The notes beneath the pieces are model-generated. The model worked only from the letters and a program-made list of their open reading frames with translations, had not been told where the DNA came from and did no database searches. Source: Polaribacter marinus (GTDB lineage: Bacteria; Bacteroidota; Bacteroidia; Flavobacteriales; Flavobacteriaceae). Taken from it: 64,000 bases of DNA. The position numbers and the translations under genes are program-made. The stretch lies in NCBI RefSeq assembly GCF_022662535.1, contig NZ_JAKQYM010000002.1, forward strand, positions 1-64,000, in the 5' to 3' direction. The first letter of the stretch is position 1; the number at the start of each line of letters is the position of its first letter. This document shows positions 17,140 to 26,068 of the stretch, piece by piece.

Positions 17140-17421
17140 ATGGAAGACAAAAAAGAGTTCTACAAAAAATTAAAATCTCAATTAGAAGGTACTACTAAGT
17201 TTCCTGCAGATTATTTGTATAAATTTATTGTGCCTACAGATGAAAATCAAGAAAAAGAAGTAGAAGACTTATTTAATAATACCGGGGCGGTTATAAATAC
17301 AAAAAAATCTAAAACCGGAAAATATATTAGTGTTTCTATAGTTTTAAAGATTAAAGATGCAGACGAAGTAATTTCGTATTATTTAAAAGCAGAGAAAATT
17401 AAAGGTATAATATCATTATAA
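17140..17421 (+). CDS. DUF493 (YbeD-like) protein
   Basis: Small cytoplasmic protein of 93 residues with the ferredoxin-like ACT-type fold of DUF493. The hallmark segment FPADYLYKFIVP lies near residue 21, and the second half carries KSKTGKYISVSIVLKIK near 56. The E. coli relative YbeD sits beside lipoate genes, but here the neighbour is a parvulin gene starting 4 bases after the stop, so the protein may be expressed with the periplasmic folding genes. The function is not established. Confidence 0.88.
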   Translation: MEDKKEFYKKLKSQLEGTTKFPADYLYKFIVPTDENQEKEVEDLFNNTGAVINTKKSKTGKYISVSIVLKIKDADEVISYYLKAEKIKGIISL

Positions 17422-17425
17422 AAGT

Positions 17426-19060
17426 ATGAGAAAAATTTTAACATTATTTATTTTAAGTTGTTCATTATCAGTTTTTTCACAACAAAATAGCAAAACATTA
17501 TTGACTATTGATAATGATAAAACTACAGTTGCAGAGTTTAAAAGAGTTTACGAGAAAAATCTAGATGCAATAGATAATGAAGAGTCTAAAAATGTAACGA
17601 ATAATTTAGAACTTTTTATTAATTACAAACTAAAAGTTAAAGAAGCATACAGTATTAAGTTAGATACACTTCCGTCTTATAAAAGAGAGATAGAAACGTA
17701 TAAAAATCAGCTATTTGCACCTTATATGCAAGATACAACTTTTATAAAATCATTGGTTAAAGAGGCTTATTTTAGAACTAAAAATGAAATTAAAGCAAAA
17801 CATATCTTAATAAGAATGCCAAGAGATGCTGCTCCAAAAGATACATTAGTTGCCTATAATAAAATTATGAAAATCAGAGACCGAATAATTAAAGGAGAAG
17901 GTTTTGAAAAAGTTGCAGTTGAAGTTTCTGAAGATAAATCAGCACAAGATGATCCCAAAACTAGAAGAAAAGGAAATAAAGGAAATTTAGGTTATTTTTC
18001 TGCTTTTAAAATGGTATATCCCTTTGAAAAAGCAGCGTATTCTACAAAAGTAGGTGAAATTTCTATGCCTTTTAAAACAAGTTTTGGATATCATATCATT
18101 AAAGTTGATGATTTAAGAACCACCAAAGGAGAAGTAGAAGTAGCTCATATTTTAGTAAGTGATACTACTTCAAAAGGAAAAGATAAAATAAACGAAGTAT
18201 TTGATAAATTGAAAAAGAATGAAAAATTCGAGGATTTAGCAAAAGTATATTCAAACGATCTTGGCTCTAAAGAAAAAGGAGGTAAATTGATGAAGTTTGG
18301 TAGTGGTGTTATGGTAAAACCTTTTGAAAAAGCTGCTTTTAGTTTAGAAAAAGAAGGAGAATACTCTAAACCATTTAAAACACGTTTTGGTTGGCATATT
18401 GTAAAATTATTAAAAAAACATCCATTAAAACCATTTCTAGAACTAGAAAAAGAACTTACAAATAAAATAAAGAAAAGTTCTAGAATGCAATTGTCAGAAA
18501 AAGCTGTAATCAATAAATTAAAGAAGAAATATGTTATTTTAGAGAATGAAAAATCGAAAGAAATTTTAAATCAAAAAAATTTAAGAGCCATTCCTAAAGA
18601 TTCTTTGCAAAACACAATTTTAAGTATTAACGATAAAAATATTACTCAAGAAAAATTTATCAACTACATTAGAAATAGAAGACATTTACCAGTTTTTCTT
18701 TTATTTGATATGTTTAAAGATGCAGAAATTTTAGCATATTATAAAGAAAATTTAGCAAATACTGAGCCTGAATATGCATATACTCTAAAAGAGTATCAAG
18801 ACGGACTATTGTTGTTTGAATTGATGCAACAAAAAATTTGGAATAAATCTTCAAAAGATTCTATTGGATTAAATCATTATTTTGAAACACATCAAAGTAA
18901 TTATAAAACCAAAGAGTTAAAGCGTATCAAAGGAGAAGTGATGAATGATTATCAAAACTTTTTAGAAAAGAATTGGATTGCAGATTTAAGAAGAAAAAGT
19001 AAGATTAAAATCAATAAAAGACAATTAAAGAAATTAATTAAATTTTACGAAAAAAAATAA
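17426..19060 (+). CDS. Periplasmic peptidylprolyl isomerase with two parvulin domains
   Basis: Secreted 544-residue chaperone and isomerase. A signal peptide (MRKILTLFILSCSLSVFSQ) is followed by a SurA-type helical region and two parvulin (PpiC) domains, at roughly residues 121-235 (AKHILIRMP ... FGYHIIKV) and 237-330 (AHILVSD ... FGWHIVKL). A long lysine-rich C-terminal part (about 335-544) has no clear domain. It overlaps the next gene by one base (TAATG), so the two are translationally coupled. It is probably involved in outer-membrane protein folding. Confidence 0.9.
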   Translation: MRKILTLFILSCSLSVFSQQNSKTLLTIDNDKTTVAEFKRVYEKNLDAIDNEESKNVTNNLELFINYKLKVKEAYSIKLDTLPSYKREIETYKNQLFAPYMQDTTFIKSLVKEAYFRTKNEIKAKHILIRMPRDAAPKDTLVAYNKIMKIRDRIIKGEGFEKVAVEVSEDKSAQDDPKTRRKGNKGNLGYFSAFKMVYPFEKAAYSTKVGEISMPFKTSFGYHIIKVDDLRTTKGEVEVAHILVSDTTSKGKDKINEVFDKLKKNEKFEDLAKVYSNDLGSKEKGGKLMKFGSGVMVKPFEKAAFSLEKEGEYSKPFKTRFGWHIVKLLKKHPLKPFLELEKELTNKIKKSSRMQLSEKAVINKLKKKYVILENEKSKEILNQKNLRAIPKDSLQNTILSINDKNITQEKFINYIRNRRHLPVFLLFDMFKDAEILAYYKENLANTEPEYAYTLKEYQDGLLLFELMQQKIWNKSSKDSIGLNHYFETHQSNYKTKELKRIKGEVMNDYQNFLEKNWIADLRRKSKIKINKRQLKKLIKFYEKK

Positions 19061-19908
19061 TGAAAAACATAGCAAATTTCTTTATCATCATTATGTTTTT
19101 ATCATCTTGTAATTATCTTACATTACAAGAGAAAGAAGATAAAACATCCGAAATTGTTGCTATTGTTAACACCGAAAAATTATTTAGAGAAGATTTAATA
19201 AATGCTTTACCAAAGAATTTATCAAAGTCAGATAGTATTGTTTTTGTAAAAAGCTATATAAATGATTGGGGAATAAAACAATTATTGTTAAATAAAGCAG
19301 AAAAGAATAGTAGTCTAGATGAAATAAACGAAATTAATAATCTTGTAAATAATTACAAAGAAAGCTTATTAATTAATAATTATAAAGAGTTACTTGTTAA
19401 ACAACAATTAGATACAATAGTTTCTGATGAAGAAATTACAGCTTTTTATAATTTGAATAAAGAAAACTTTAAATTAAATGAAGAGTTGGTGATGGTAAAA
19501 TATCTTCATTTTGATAATAAAGTATTTAATAAAAAAGAGCTGATTAATTTATTTAAATCAGATGAAATAGAAGATTTAGAAGATTTAGAAAAACAACAAT
19601 TAAGTTTTAAATTCTTTCAGTTTAACGATTCTATATGGACACGTTTAGATAACATTTTGTTAAAACTTCCATTTTCTAAGGAAAAACTGTTAAAAAAATC
19701 AAAATTCATTCAAAAACAAGATTCAATAGGTTTATATTTGGCATCTATAAAAGATGTTTTATTAAGAAATGATACAGCTCCTTTAAGCTATATAAAACCG
19801 ACAATAAAACAAATGATTTTACACAAACGTAAAATAGAATTAATAAGAGAAATAGAAAAAATATTAGTAAAAGATGCCATACAAAACAACAATTTTAAAA
19901 TATACTAA
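19060..19908 (+). CDS. SurA-like lipoprotein without a parvulin domain
   Basis: Lipoprotein of 282 residues with the lipobox LSSC ending at about residue 17. The region after it (IVAIVNTEKLFREDLINALP and a helical stretch) resembles the N-terminal chaperone core of SurA-type proteins. The segment where a parvulin domain should start (VMVKYLHF) lacks the AxHIL motif and the closing FGYH block. It looks like a degenerate or chaperone-only paralogue between two catalytic ones. The last 35 bases overlap the start of the next gene. The assignment rests on position and weak pattern similarity. Confidence 0.75.
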   Translation: MKNIANFFIIIMFLSSCNYLTLQEKEDKTSEIVAIVNTEKLFREDLINALPKNLSKSDSIVFVKSYINDWGIKQLLLNKAEKNSSLDEINEINNLVNNYKESLLINNYKELLVKQQLDTIVSDEEITAFYNLNKENFKLNEELVMVKYLHFDNKVFNKKELINLFKSDEIEDLEDLEKQQLSFKFFQFNDSIWTRLDNILLKLPFSKEKLLKKSKFIQKQDSIGLYLASIKDVLLRNDTAPLSYIKPTIKQMILHKRKIELIREIEKILVKDAIQNNNFKIY

Positions 19909-21256
19909 ACTTATTGCAATTATAGCCTTTATTGGTTTTTCTAGTACAGAATTATATTCACAAAAAGTAAAAATAGACGGTGTTGCAGTTGTCGTAGGTA
20001 AAAATATTGTATTAGATTCTGATATCACTAAATTTAAACAAGAAATAGAGATTAGAACAGAAGGAAAAGTAAGTATTACAGATTGCGAAATGTTAGAAGA
20101 ATTAATGCAACAAAAACTTTTAGCTCATCATGCTGTGGTAGATAGTGTTGTTATTGCTGATTCAGAAATCTCTTCTAAAGTAGAAAAAAGTATTCAATAC
20201 TTTACACAACAATACGGTTCTTTAGATAAAGTAATTAAAGCTTATGGTTTTAATGATTTAGACGACTTAAAAAAAGAATTGCATACCGTTCAAAAAGAAA
20301 ACTTGTTAATAGAAAAAGAACAAGCAAAAATTACTGAAAAAGTTGACGTAACTCCAGAAGAAGTACGTTTGTATTTTAATGGTTTAAAAGAAAGTGGTCA
20401 ATTGCCACAATTTCCTGCAGAAATTGAATTGGCACAGATTGTTATAAAAGCAACAGCAACAAAAGAAGAAGAAGAAAGAATTATTGCGAAGTTGAATAAA
20501 ATAAAAAAGGAAATTGAAGACGGTGCAAGTTTTAAAATGAAAGCGATAATTAATTCTGAAGATCCAGGAGTTACACAAAATGGAGGAAAATATCCAGTAA
20601 CTAAAGAATCTAATTTTATTAAAGAATTTAAAGAAATGGCTTTTACATTAGATGTTGGTCAAATTTCAGAACCTTTTAAATCTCAATTCGGATACCATTT
20701 AATGCAATTACATGAAGTTAAAGGAAATACAAGAATTGCTTCACACATTTTATTGAAACCTGAAATTCCTGAAGAAAAATTAAAGGAAATAAAAGAGAGT
20801 GTAGAAAAGATTATTACAGAAATAAAAGAAGGTAAAATAACATTTGAAGAAGCTGTAAAAAAATATTCAGAAGATGATGACACAAAATTTAATGGAGGTT
20901 TAATTCTGAATCCATATACAGGAGAATCTAAATTTGATTTAACTAGAATGGATCCTGCTTTATATGCAAGAGTTAATGATTTAAAGAAAGGAGAAATGAC
21001 CTATGCTTTTTATGATGAAGATGGCGCTGGAGAAAAAATGTATAAGTTTATTTTGATGAAAGATAGAACAGATACCCATACTGCAGATTTAGTAGAAGAT
21101 TATGTTAAAATTCAACAATTAGCATTGCAAAAAAAGAAAGAAGAAACTATTACGAAATGGTCTAAAGACAAAATAAAAGACACTTATATTAAATTAGGAG
21201 AATCTCATAGAAAATGTGATTTTAAGAAAAACTGGAAAAAAGAAATAGCAAAATAA
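19874..21256 (+). CDS. SurA-type periplasmic chaperone / peptidylprolyl isomerase
   Basis: The 460-residue protein has a signal peptide (about residues 1-29), a SurA N-terminal chaperone region starting KIDGVAVVVGKNIVLDSDI, and two parvulin domains at about 183-282 (LAQIVIKAT ... FGYHLMQL) and 287-390 (ASHILLKP onward). This is the classic SurA layout for escorting outer-membrane proteins through the periplasm. The only reasonable start lies inside the previous gene (35-base overlap), and the stop overlaps the ATG of the MoxR gene by one base. Confidence 0.88.
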   Translation: MPYKTTILKYTKLIAIIAFIGFSSTELYSQKVKIDGVAVVVGKNIVLDSDITKFKQEIEIRTEGKVSITDCEMLEELMQQKLLAHHAVVDSVVIADSEISSKVEKSIQYFTQQYGSLDKVIKAYGFNDLDDLKKELHTVQKENLLIEKEQAKITEKVDVTPEEVRLYFNGLKESGQLPQFPAEIELAQIVIKATATKEEEERIIAKLNKIKKEIEDGASFKMKAIINSEDPGVTQNGGKYPVTKESNFIKEFKEMAFTLDVGQISEPFKSQFGYHLMQLHEVKGNTRIASHILLKPEIPEEKLKEIKESVEKIITEIKEGKITFEEAVKKYSEDDDTKFNGGLILNPYTGESKFDLTRMDPALYARVNDLKKGEMTYAFYDEDGAGEKMYKFILMKDRTDTHTADLVEDYVKIQQLALQKKKEETITKWSKDKIKDTYIKLGESHRKCDFKKNWKKEIAK

Positions 21257-22209
21257 TGTCTGATGTTAAAGCTGTAAATGAGTTAGTCAATAAATATAAC
21301 TTATTAAAATCTGAAATAGGTAAAGTAATAATTGGTCAGCATGAGGCTGTTAATTTTACTTTATTATCAATATTTTGTGGTGGACATTCATTGTTGATTG
21401 GTGTACCCGGTTTAGCAAAAACATTATTGGTAAATACAGTTTCAGATGCTTTAGGATTAAACTTTAAACGTATTCAATTTACTCCAGATTTAATGCCTTC
21501 TGATATTTTAGGAAGTGAAATTTTAGATGAAAACAGACATTTTAAATTTATTAAAGGACCTATTTTTTCTAATATCATTTTAGCAGATGAGATTAACAGA
21601 ACACCACCAAAAACACAAGCAGCTTTATTAGAAGCAATGCAAGAACGTTCTGTAACTGTTTCTGGTAATCATTATAAATTAGAATTGCCATTCTTTGTGT
21701 TAGCAACACAAAATCCAATTGAGCAAGAAGGTACTTATCCTTTACCAGAAGCTCAGTTAGATAGGTTTATGTTTTCTATAAATTTAGAATATCCTACTTT
21801 TAAAGAAGAAGTAGCGGTGGTAAAGAGTACAACATCTACTATAAAACAAAATGTTGAAGCCATATTAACAGGACAAGAAATTGTAGCCATACAAAATTTA
21901 ATTAGAAAAATTCCTGTAGCAGATAATGTAATAGAATATGCCGTTTCTTTGGTGGGTAAAACTAGACCAAAATCTAATGAAGCGACAGAAAAAGTAAAAA
22001 CTTATTTAGATTGGGGTGCAGGTCCAAGAGCATCACAAAATTTAATTTTAGCAGCCAAAGCTCATGCAGCAATTAATGGAAAGTTTTCTCCAGATATAGA
22101 AGATGTAAAAGCAGTTGCTATTCCAATTTTATCTCATAGAATTGTAAAAAATTATAAAGCAGAAGCAGAAGGAATTACTATTTCAGATATTATAACTTCG
22201 CTTTTATAA
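21256..22209 (+). CDS. MoxR family AAA+ ATPase
   Basis: AAA+ chaperone-like ATPase of 317 residues. Walker A is GVPGLAKT at 49-56, Walker B ILADEINR near 112, and sensor ATQNPIEQEGTYPLPEAQLD near 150. MoxR ATPases usually work with von Willebrand factor A and DUF58 proteins encoded next door. None follows here: a terminator comes after the gene and the next gene is on the other strand. The TAATG overlap with the SurA gene suggests a link to envelope protein folding instead. Confidence 0.93.
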   Translation: MSDVKAVNELVNKYNLLKSEIGKVIIGQHEAVNFTLLSIFCGGHSLLIGVPGLAKTLLVNTVSDALGLNFKRIQFTPDLMPSDILGSEILDENRHFKFIKGPIFSNIILADEINRTPPKTQAALLEAMQERSVTVSGNHYKLELPFFVLATQNPIEQEGTYPLPEAQLDRFMFSINLEYPTFKEEVAVVKSTTSTIKQNVEAILTGQEIVAIQNLIRKIPVADNVIEYAVSLVGKTRPKSNEATEKVKTYLDWGAGPRASQNLILAAKAHAAINGKFSPDIEDVKAVAIPILSHRIVKNYKAEAEGITISDIITSLL

Positions 22210-22233
22210 AATTATAATTATCATAAAACTTAA

Positions 22234-22260
22234 GAATACGGCATCTGCCGTATTTTTTTT
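22234..22260 (+). terminator. Terminator of the DUF493-SurA-MoxR operon
   Basis: AATACGGCA pairs with TGCCGTATT across a two-base loop region, followed by T8. The remaining roughly 200 bases to the rsmD stop hold nothing I recognise. Confidence 0.9.
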
Positions 22261-22466
22261 GCTCTAACTCTATGAATCTTGTTGTGTAATTTAAAATATT
22301 AAAATCATAGAGATAAAAAAGAAGAAGGTGTTGTATGTGAGGTTTATTTAAACAAAAGTAATTCTTTCTAATAATTTATAACTTGTGTAAAGTTATTGCT
22401 TTAAGCTAGCTTTACAGACTGAATTAGCTAAAAAAGTGAAAGAGTACTTAGGGAAAATATAAAGAA

Positions 22467-23003
22467 TTAGTTTTCAAAGAAACTAAAAACATTTCCACCG
22501 TAACGTTTATCATAACTATGATTTTCATGTTTTGATAAATCTGTATGTTTAGAATGTTCAACAATTAAAACCCCCTCTTCTCTAAGTAGTTTTTGAGTAA
22601 AAACTAAATCTACAATTTTTAAAAATTGTTCTGCGTCAAAATCATAAGGAGGATCTGCAAAAATTACATCAGCTTGCAAAGTGGTTTTTTCTAAAAATTT
22701 GTAAACATCACTTTTAAACGTGTTAATGGGTAAGTCTAACTCTTTTGAAGTTTCATTAATAAACTTTATACAACCAAAATGAGCATCGATTGCATAAATG
22801 TCTTTGGTTCCTCTTGAAGCAAATTCATAACTGATGTTTCCTGTACCGGAAAATAAATCTATTACAGAAATATTATCAAAATAATAGGTGTTATTTAAGA
22901 TGTTAAACAACGATTCTTTGGCCATATCTGTTGTTGGACGAACAGGTAAGTTTTTAGGCGCTGTTAAACGTCTACTTTTGTGTTTTCCAGAAATTATTCT
23001 CAT
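22467..23003 (-). CDS. rsmD: 16S rRNA (guanine(966)-N(2))-methyltransferase
   Basis: SAM-dependent rRNA methyltransferase of 178 residues. It opens MRIISGKHKSRRL and shows the RPTTDMAKESLFNIL block, the SAM-binding DLFSGTGNISYE near 50 and the catalytic ADPPYDF near 116. All family motifs are present. Its ATG overlaps the stop of the DUF3822 gene by four bases, so it is the last gene of a three-gene operon. Confidence 0.95.
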   Translation of the reverse strand: MRIISGKHKSRRLTAPKNLPVRPTTDMAKESLFNILNNTYYFDNISVIDLFSGTGNISYEFASRGTKDIYAIDAHFGCIKFINETSKELDLPINTFKSDVYKFLEKTTLQADVIFADPPYDFDAEQFLKIVDLVFTQKLLREEGVLIVEHSKHTDLSKHENHSYDKRYGGNVFSFFEN

Positions 23004-23836
23004 GAACCTAATAGTATAAAGTTAGAATGTTTAGATACTTTGAAATCATTAAAAAGGCTGTTTTTACTTTCTAAAAAAGAAACATTTCTAATGTATTGAT
23101 AAGTTATTTTGTAAATTTCAGATGCTTCTTCAATATCACCAATAAATTGAAGTTTCAATTCTTCTGTATTTAATTGTAGCTGTTCTGCTGTAAATAAAAT
23201 ATAGTAGATAAAGTCTTCCTTTGTATGAAATGCAAAAGTATTTGATAGAATAAGTTTTTGATTTTTTAAAACAACAATGTCAAAGTTATTTTTAGAAACA
23301 TTTACAAACATTGTTGTTGCTTCTGTATTTTTTATTTGTAATAATTTTTCAATTAAAATACTTAAATGATGCTTGTATTCGAATTCACCAAAGTTTTGAA
23401 ATAAATAATTATTAATATTCACATAAGGTACATATACATTTTTTGCTTCAAGATTGTTTATATCATCAAAAGCAATTAAATCGGTAGCTAATGTTTTTAT
23501 ATTAAAGTTTAAATAATCACTTAAATTCTTTTCGCTAAAGTATTTATTGGGAACGAGTGTAGATAAATTATTTTGATGAATAACTAAAACGGAAGTAAAT
23601 TCATGCTGTAAGCTTGTGTCATTCTTAAAAATGCTTTCTATTTTTTCTAATAACAACTCAGGATTATTCTGTGTTTCTTCAAATACATATTCAGAAAAAA
23701 AGAGATCTTTTTTAGAAGTTGCATTGGTAACGCAAAAAGAAAATCCATCCAAACTAAATTGGATGGATAATTCTATATCTTTTGTTTGCTGAAAAATGGT
23801 ATTACTCTTTTTTCTTTGCACTATCTTTTTTATCAT
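23000..23836 (-). CDS. DUF3822 family protein
   Basis: The 278-residue protein matches the Bacteroidetes-specific DUF3822 family in size, position beside rsmD and pattern. It has a repeated alpha/beta layout: an N-terminal segment DIELSIQFSLDGFSFCVTNA and a similar later one with MFVNVSKNNFDIVVLKNQKL near residue 190. That duplication would suit an actin/hexokinase-type fold, which is my inference. The start is uncertain: ATG 23836 is chosen, and ATG 23857 would add seven hydrophobic residues. Either start overlaps the upstream gene by at least 35 bases. Confidence 0.75.
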   Translation of the reverse strand: MIKKIVQRKKSNTIFQQTKDIELSIQFSLDGFSFCVTNATSKKDLFFSEYVFEETQNNPELLLEKIESIFKNDTSLQHEFTSVLVIHQNNLSTLVPNKYFSEKNLSDYLNFNIKTLATDLIAFDDINNLEAKNVYVPYVNINNYLFQNFGEFEYKHHLSILIEKLLQIKNTEATTMFVNVSKNNFDIVVLKNQKLILSNTFAFHTKEDFIYYILFTAEQLQLNTEELKLQFIGDIEEASEIYKITYQYIRNVSFLESKNSLFNDFKVSKHSNFILLGS

Positions 23837-24539
23837 AAGAAGGAGGCCAATTACCACCTGTAGAAACTTCTTCTAAAGATCCAACAGAAACAAATTCACC
23901 TTTAATTTGGTCTGTTTCTATAGCTTCTAATTCTTGTTTTACAAGAGATTCATTCATTCCTGATAAAATATCTTTCTTAGGAGTCTTAGCAATAAACGTT
24001 GGTACTACTAAACCTTGTACCTTTTCTACTGTTCCTACTTCTAATTCAAATTCTTTTCCAGGAACTCCAGGAACTTTAAACATATTTTTGTAATCTCTGT
24101 GTTTAAAGTATTTTAAAACGGGTTCATAACCAATTGTATCAGTTACTCTTTTTTCAACATCTACAATAACTCCACCACCTCTATTTTCTTTTTCAACAAT
24201 AGTTTTGGTTTCTGTTAAAGCTAATTGAGCAGAATCGATAAATTTAATTAAAACAGCTTTATCTTTAGTGTAGTTACCATTTACTTCGTAGTATTTTACT
24301 TCAGCATCTCTAATTATTTTTAAATTTTCTACAACACCCGCATATTTTTCAACTTTTTGTTTGTTAAAAATTATTGGTTCCATTATTCCGTCGTAAATCT
24401 TAATAACTAAAAATACAGTTAAACACAACAATAAGACAGAGGCAATCCATCTTAATTTTAAAGGCAAATATTTAACAACAATATAAGCTAAAAGTACAGC
24501 AACAATAACCGCTGCTAAAATCATTCCTAATAATCCCAT
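23802..24539 (-). CDS. Membrane-anchored protein with pilin-like segment, unknown function
   Basis: The 245-residue protein starts with two hydrophobic helices (about residues 4-22 and 29-47). The next stretch, with LKIIRDAEVKYYEVNGNYT near residue 73, looks like the globular part of type II/IV pseudopilins, where an AExxYYxxNGxY pattern is common. The C-terminal region is soluble and ends in a lysine-rich tail. It is first in the operon with DUF3822 and rsmD. I do not recognise an established family; the pilin likeness is by eye only. Confidence 0.72.
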   Translation of the reverse strand: MGLLGMILAAVIVAVLLAYIVVKYLPLKLRWIASVLLLCLTVFLVIKIYDGIMEPIIFNKQKVEKYAGVVENLKIIRDAEVKYYEVNGNYTKDKAVLIKFIDSAQLALTETKTIVEKENRGGGVIVDVEKRVTDTIGYEPVLKYFKHRDYKNMFKVPGVPGKEFELEVGTVEKVQGLVVPTFIAKTPKKDILSGMNESLVKQELEAIETDQIKGEFVSVGSLEEVSTGGNWPPSYDKKDSAKKKE

Positions 24540-24568
24540 TTGATATATTTTTTTTAATAGTCTTATCG

Positions 24569-24576
24569 CAAATCTA
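24569..24576 (-). promoter_or_regulatory. Putative -7 element of the pilin-like/DUF3822/rsmD operon
   Basis: The minus strand reads TAGATTTG, 29 bases before the ATG at 24539. No TTG box is seen. Confidence 0.4.
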
Positions 24577-24619
24577 CAATTTTTTTTTAATGATAAAAAT
24601 TTTTATTCATAAATCAATG

Positions 24620-24627
24620 TATCTTTG
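24620..24627 (+). promoter_or_regulatory. Putative -7 element of the RecD-like helicase gene
   Basis: TATCTTTG matches TAnnTTTG and ends 16 bases before the ATG. No TTG box is seen. Confidence 0.4.
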
Positions 24628-24643
24628 ATACTTTAATTTTTAT

Positions 24644-26068
24644 ATGATAAAAATACCTTCCGATTTTTACAAAGAACTTATTAAAAAGTTCCCTTATCAA
24701 CAGACCTTAAAACAGAATCAATTATTAGACCTTTTAAGTAATTTTATTTTTACAGATGATAAAGATGCCTTGTTTTTATTAAAAGGTTATGCAGGTACCG
24801 GAAAAACAACAACCATAAGTACTTTTGTAAATAGTTTGGCAACAACAGGTAAGAAAGCAGTGTTATTAGCTCCAACAGGAAGAGCAGCTAAAGTTATAGC
24901 ACTATATGCTAAAAGACCTGCTTTTACTATTCATAAAAAAATATATTTTCCAAAGAAGCAAACGAATGGTTCTGTAGACTTTGTTTTACAACCCAATAAG
25001 CACCGAGATACGGTCTTTATTGTAGATGAAGCATCTATGATTCCTGATAGTAGACAAAATCAAAAAATTTTTGAAACGGGTTCTTTGTTAGATGATTTAA
25101 TTTCGTACGTATATTCTGGGCATAATTGTAAATTAATCTTTATTGGTGATACAGCGCAACTTCCACCAGTAAAACTTGATGTAAGCCCTGCATTAGAAAA
25201 AGATACTTTACATTATGATTATCATAAAAATGTTACAGAAATAGAATTGGACGAAGTTATGCGTCAGCATGAAAATTCAGGAATTCTTGTAAATGCAACT
25301 CAATTAAGGTTTTCAATGCAAAATAATGCAACTAATTATAAGTTTGATGTTGGTTTTCCAGACATTATTAGATTAGAAGATGGTTATGATATTGAAGATG
25401 CACTCGTTTCTGCTTACGATTCAGATGGAATAGAAGATACTGCTTTTATTGTTCGTTCTAACAAAAGAGCCAATCAATATAATGAGCAAATTCGATTAAA
25501 AATTCGCGGACAAGAAAATGAAATTTCATATGGAGATTATGTAATGATTGTAAAAAACAATTATTTCTGGTTAAAAGAATCCTCAGCTGCAGGTTTTATT
25601 GCAAATGGAGATATTTGCGAAGTGCAAAGAATATTTTCGATTAAAGAGTTATACGGATTTAAATTTGCCGAAGTAGAATTAAGAATGGTCGATTATCCAG
25701 AAATGCAACCTTTTGAAACCGTTTTATTGTTAGATACCTTAACAAGTGAGAGTCCTTCTTTAAGTTATGAAGAATCTAATAAATTATATCAAGCAGTAAA
25801 AGAAGATTATGCAGAAGAAAAATCGAAGTACAAACAATTTATGGCGATTAAAAAGAACAAGTATTTTAATTCTCTACAAGTTAAGTTTTCGTATGCAATG
25901 ACTTGTCATAAGTCACAAGGAGGACAATGGAAAACTGTTTTTATAGAACAACCATATTTGCCAGATGGAGTTTCTAAAGAGTACTTTAGATGGCTATACA
26001 CAGCAATAACTAGAGCTGAAAAAAAGTTGTATCTAATTGGTTTTAAAGATGAATTTTTTATTGATTAA
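24644..26068 (+). CDS. RecD-like (superfamily 1B) ATP-dependent helicase
   Basis: DNA helicase of 474 residues related to RecD2/Dda. Walker A is GYAGTGKTT at 48-56, motif Ia is LLAPTGRAAKV, Walker B is FIVDEASMIPD near 126, motif III is IFIGDTAQLPPV near 165, and the C-terminal UvrD_C_2 motif YAMTCHKSQGGQW lies near 425. It lacks the long N-terminal domain of RecD2 and of RecBCD RecD. Such short forms are widespread as single genes in Flavobacteriia. Its stop codon overlaps that of the convergent LpxR-like gene. Confidence 0.88.
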   Translation: MIKIPSDFYKELIKKFPYQQTLKQNQLLDLLSNFIFTDDKDALFLLKGYAGTGKTTTISTFVNSLATTGKKAVLLAPTGRAAKVIALYAKRPAFTIHKKIYFPKKQTNGSVDFVLQPNKHRDTVFIVDEASMIPDSRQNQKIFETGSLLDDLISYVYSGHNCKLIFIGDTAQLPPVKLDVSPALEKDTLHYDYHKNVTEIELDEVMRQHENSGILVNATQLRFSMQNNATNYKFDVGFPDIIRLEDGYDIEDALVSAYDSDGIEDTAFIVRSNKRANQYNEQIRLKIRGQENEISYGDYVMIVKNNYFWLKESSAAGFIANGDICEVQRIFSIKELYGFKFAEVELRMVDYPEMQPFETVLLLDTLTSESPSLSYEESNKLYQAVKEDYAEEKSKYKQFMAIKKNKYFNSLQVKFSYAMTCHKSQGGQWKTVFIEQPYLPDGVSKEYFRWLYTAITRAEKKLYLIGFKDEFFID

